Assembly: GCF_002272245.1 (NCBI RefSeq)
Contig: NZ_NPDD01000165.1
Span: 1 to 64,000, forward strand
Length of the DNA: 64,000 bases
From: Bacillus sp. 7884-1
GTDB taxonomy: Bacteria > Bacillota > Bacilli > Bacillales > Cytobacillaceae
Reading direction: 5' to 3'
In this document: positions 63,073 through 64,000 of the stretch, piece after piece
Position numbering within the stretch: position 1 is the stretch's first letter
Layout of the letters: every line of letters begins with the position of its first letter
Program-made: the position numbers and the translations under genes
The notes under the pieces: model-generated
Databases searched by the model: none
What the model saw: only the letters and a program-made list of their open reading frames with translations
What the model was told of the DNA's origin: nothing

Positions 63073-63654
63073 ATGAAAAAAGGGTTAAAGTTAACGGACA
63101 TTTTAGTAACCATCGTGATATCCATCGCATTTGGGATTGTTTACAAAATTTGGGGACCGCTTTATTACGCAGTAAAACCATTTGGATTACATATTGACCA
63201 GCTGATTTACGGAATGTGGTTTATTGCTGCGACCGTTGCGTTCCTAATCATACGTAAAGCTGGTGTGGCATTTCTTGCGGAAGTTGCGGCTTCTTCTGGA
63301 GAGTTTCTAATGGGGTCTGAATTTGGACTGGAGGTTCTTTTATATGGTGTTGTGCAGGGGTTATTTGCTGAACTTGTCATAATGGCTTTTAGGTATAAGC
63401 GCTATGATTTACTTGTTGTTAGCTTAGCTGGAATTGGTGCGGCTATTGGGTCCATATTTATGGATTACTACAAAGGATATATGGGTGATTTGTCAACATG
63501 GAACTTCATGTTGCTCATTGGTTTCAGGTTGATTGGGTCCGTTATCTTTACTGGGTTTATGGCATTTGGCATTGCGAAGGCACTGGAGGCAACAGGAGTT
63601 ACCAATTTACTTCGTCCTGCTTCCAAAGAAGATTACGACGCCTTAAATCAATAA
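63073..63654 (+). CDS. ykoE: ECF transporter substrate-binding component YkoE
   Basis: 193 residues with six membrane helices of the YkoE family. It is the S component of an energy-coupling-factor transporter for hydroxymethylpyrimidine or thiamine precursors (YkoEDC). The ATG at 63073 follows AAGGAG with 9-base spacing; an in-frame ATG at 63019 has a weaker site. It is placed after tenA and before the ATPase ykoD. Confidence 0.9.
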   Translation: MKKGLKLTDILVTIVISIAFGIVYKIWGPLYYAVKPFGLHIDQLIYGMWFIAATVAFLIIRKAGVAFLAEVAASSGEFLMGSEFGLEVLLYGVVQGLFAELVIMAFRYKRYDLLVVSLAGIGAAIGSIFMDYYKGYMGDLSTWNFMLLIGFRLIGSVIFTGFMAFGIAKALEATGVTNLLRPASKEDYDALNQ

Positions 63655-63668
63655 TCAGGGGTGAAGAC

Positions 63669-64000
63669 GTGACAAATATAGCGATGGTCGAACAGCTTAG
63701 ATTAAAGTTTCCGGGAGACGACAACCTGCTGTTCAAAGATTTATCAATTACCATTAAAAAAGGTGAGAAGGTCTTATTACTCGGACCTTCTGGATGCGGT
63801 AAATCAACTCTTTTACAAACACTTTCAGGATTAATTCCAAAGTCTATAGAAGTACCGATCAAGTATAGAAATATTCAATATCCCGAGTCCTGGGGTTACG
63901 TGTTCCAGGATCCGGATTCGCAATTTTGTATGCCATATGTCGATGAAGAGCTTGCATTTGTATTAGAAAATCTTAATGTGCCAAGAAGTGAGATGCCTGA
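63669..64000 (+). CDS. ykoD: ECF transporter ATPase YkoD, 5' part only
   Basis: The GTG at 63669 follows AGGGGTGAA and reads to the window edge without a stop (about 110 codons). The start of an ABC ATPase is clear: Walker [15 protein letters not shown] and Q-loop [12 protein letters not shown]. In B. subtilis YkoD is a fused double ATPase that powers YkoE; only the first domain's N-terminal half is visible here. Confidence 0.9.
   Translation, partial: MTNIAMVEQLRLKFPGDDNLLFKDLSITIKKGEKVLLLGPSGCGKSTLLQTLSGLIPKSIEVPIKYRNIQYPESWGYVFQDPDSQFCMPYVDEELAFVLENLNVPRSEMP

Overview
The window looks like a chromosome segment of an endospore-forming, low-GC Gram-positive bacterium of the family Bacillaceae. 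The evidence is AT-rich DNA, strong AGGAGG-type ribosome sites, frequent TTG and GTG starts, a Spo0E-like phosphatase, wall teichoic acid genes, an exopolysaccharide operon of the epsA-O type, a putBCP-putR proline operon and a TPP riboswitch. The genus cannot be fixed from the sequence alone. I see no tRNA, rRNA or CRISPR array.

Layout. Bases 1-4.6 kb hold housekeeping and orphan genes, two short tandem repeat tracts, a LysM/NlpC-P60 cell wall hydrolase and one frameshifted gene. Bases 4.7-24.5 kb are a wall teichoic acid region: tagB, two tagD copies, a short TagF-type transferase, tagG, mnaA, two large TagF-like polymerases, tagH and tagU. It also holds a secreted tail-fibre-like protein with a self-cleaving S74 domain, a broken alpha/beta-hydrolase gene, several 48-53 residue proteins and an SGNH-like protein. 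tagA and tagO are not in the window. Bases 24.7-28.9 kb are a signalling block: two paralogous LytTR response regulators flank a hybrid PAS histidine kinase, with a Spo0E-type phosphatase gene in between. Bases 29.5-44.9 kb are an exopolysaccharide operon running from the chain-length/tyrosine-kinase/phosphatase trio, through a probable EAR antitermination RNA and a perfect intrinsic terminator, to sugar-nucleotide enzymes, glycosyltransferases, flippase, polymerase and acetyltransferases. Its distal end is decayed: a glycosyltransferase and galE are broken, and galE is cut by an IS21-type remnant.

Bases 45.4-49.3 kb are an accessory patch with IS21 and IS3 elements, a small archaemetzincin-like metalloprotease and a candidate short hydrophobic toxin. 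Next is a comM(yifB)-RAYT transposase pair with three REP-like hairpin repeats around it. After a 1.2 kb gene-poor stretch come a secreted GH84 beta-N-acetylglucosaminidase and its truncated tandem copy. The window then reads into the proline catabolism operon (putB-putC-putP-putR, minus strand). It ends in a TPP-riboswitch-controlled thiamine salvage operon (tenA-ykoE-ykoD), which runs off the right edge.

Together the central 40 kb builds, polymerises, exports and anchors two surface polymers (teichoic acid and an exopolysaccharide). A local two-component block and several Spo0A-box-like sites suggest links to the stationary-phase/biofilm programme; that link is inference. The most notable items are the S74 tail-fibre-like protein inside the teichoic acid cluster, the EAR-terminator pair, the paired small proteins around tagU, the RAYT/REP arrangement and the metzincin.
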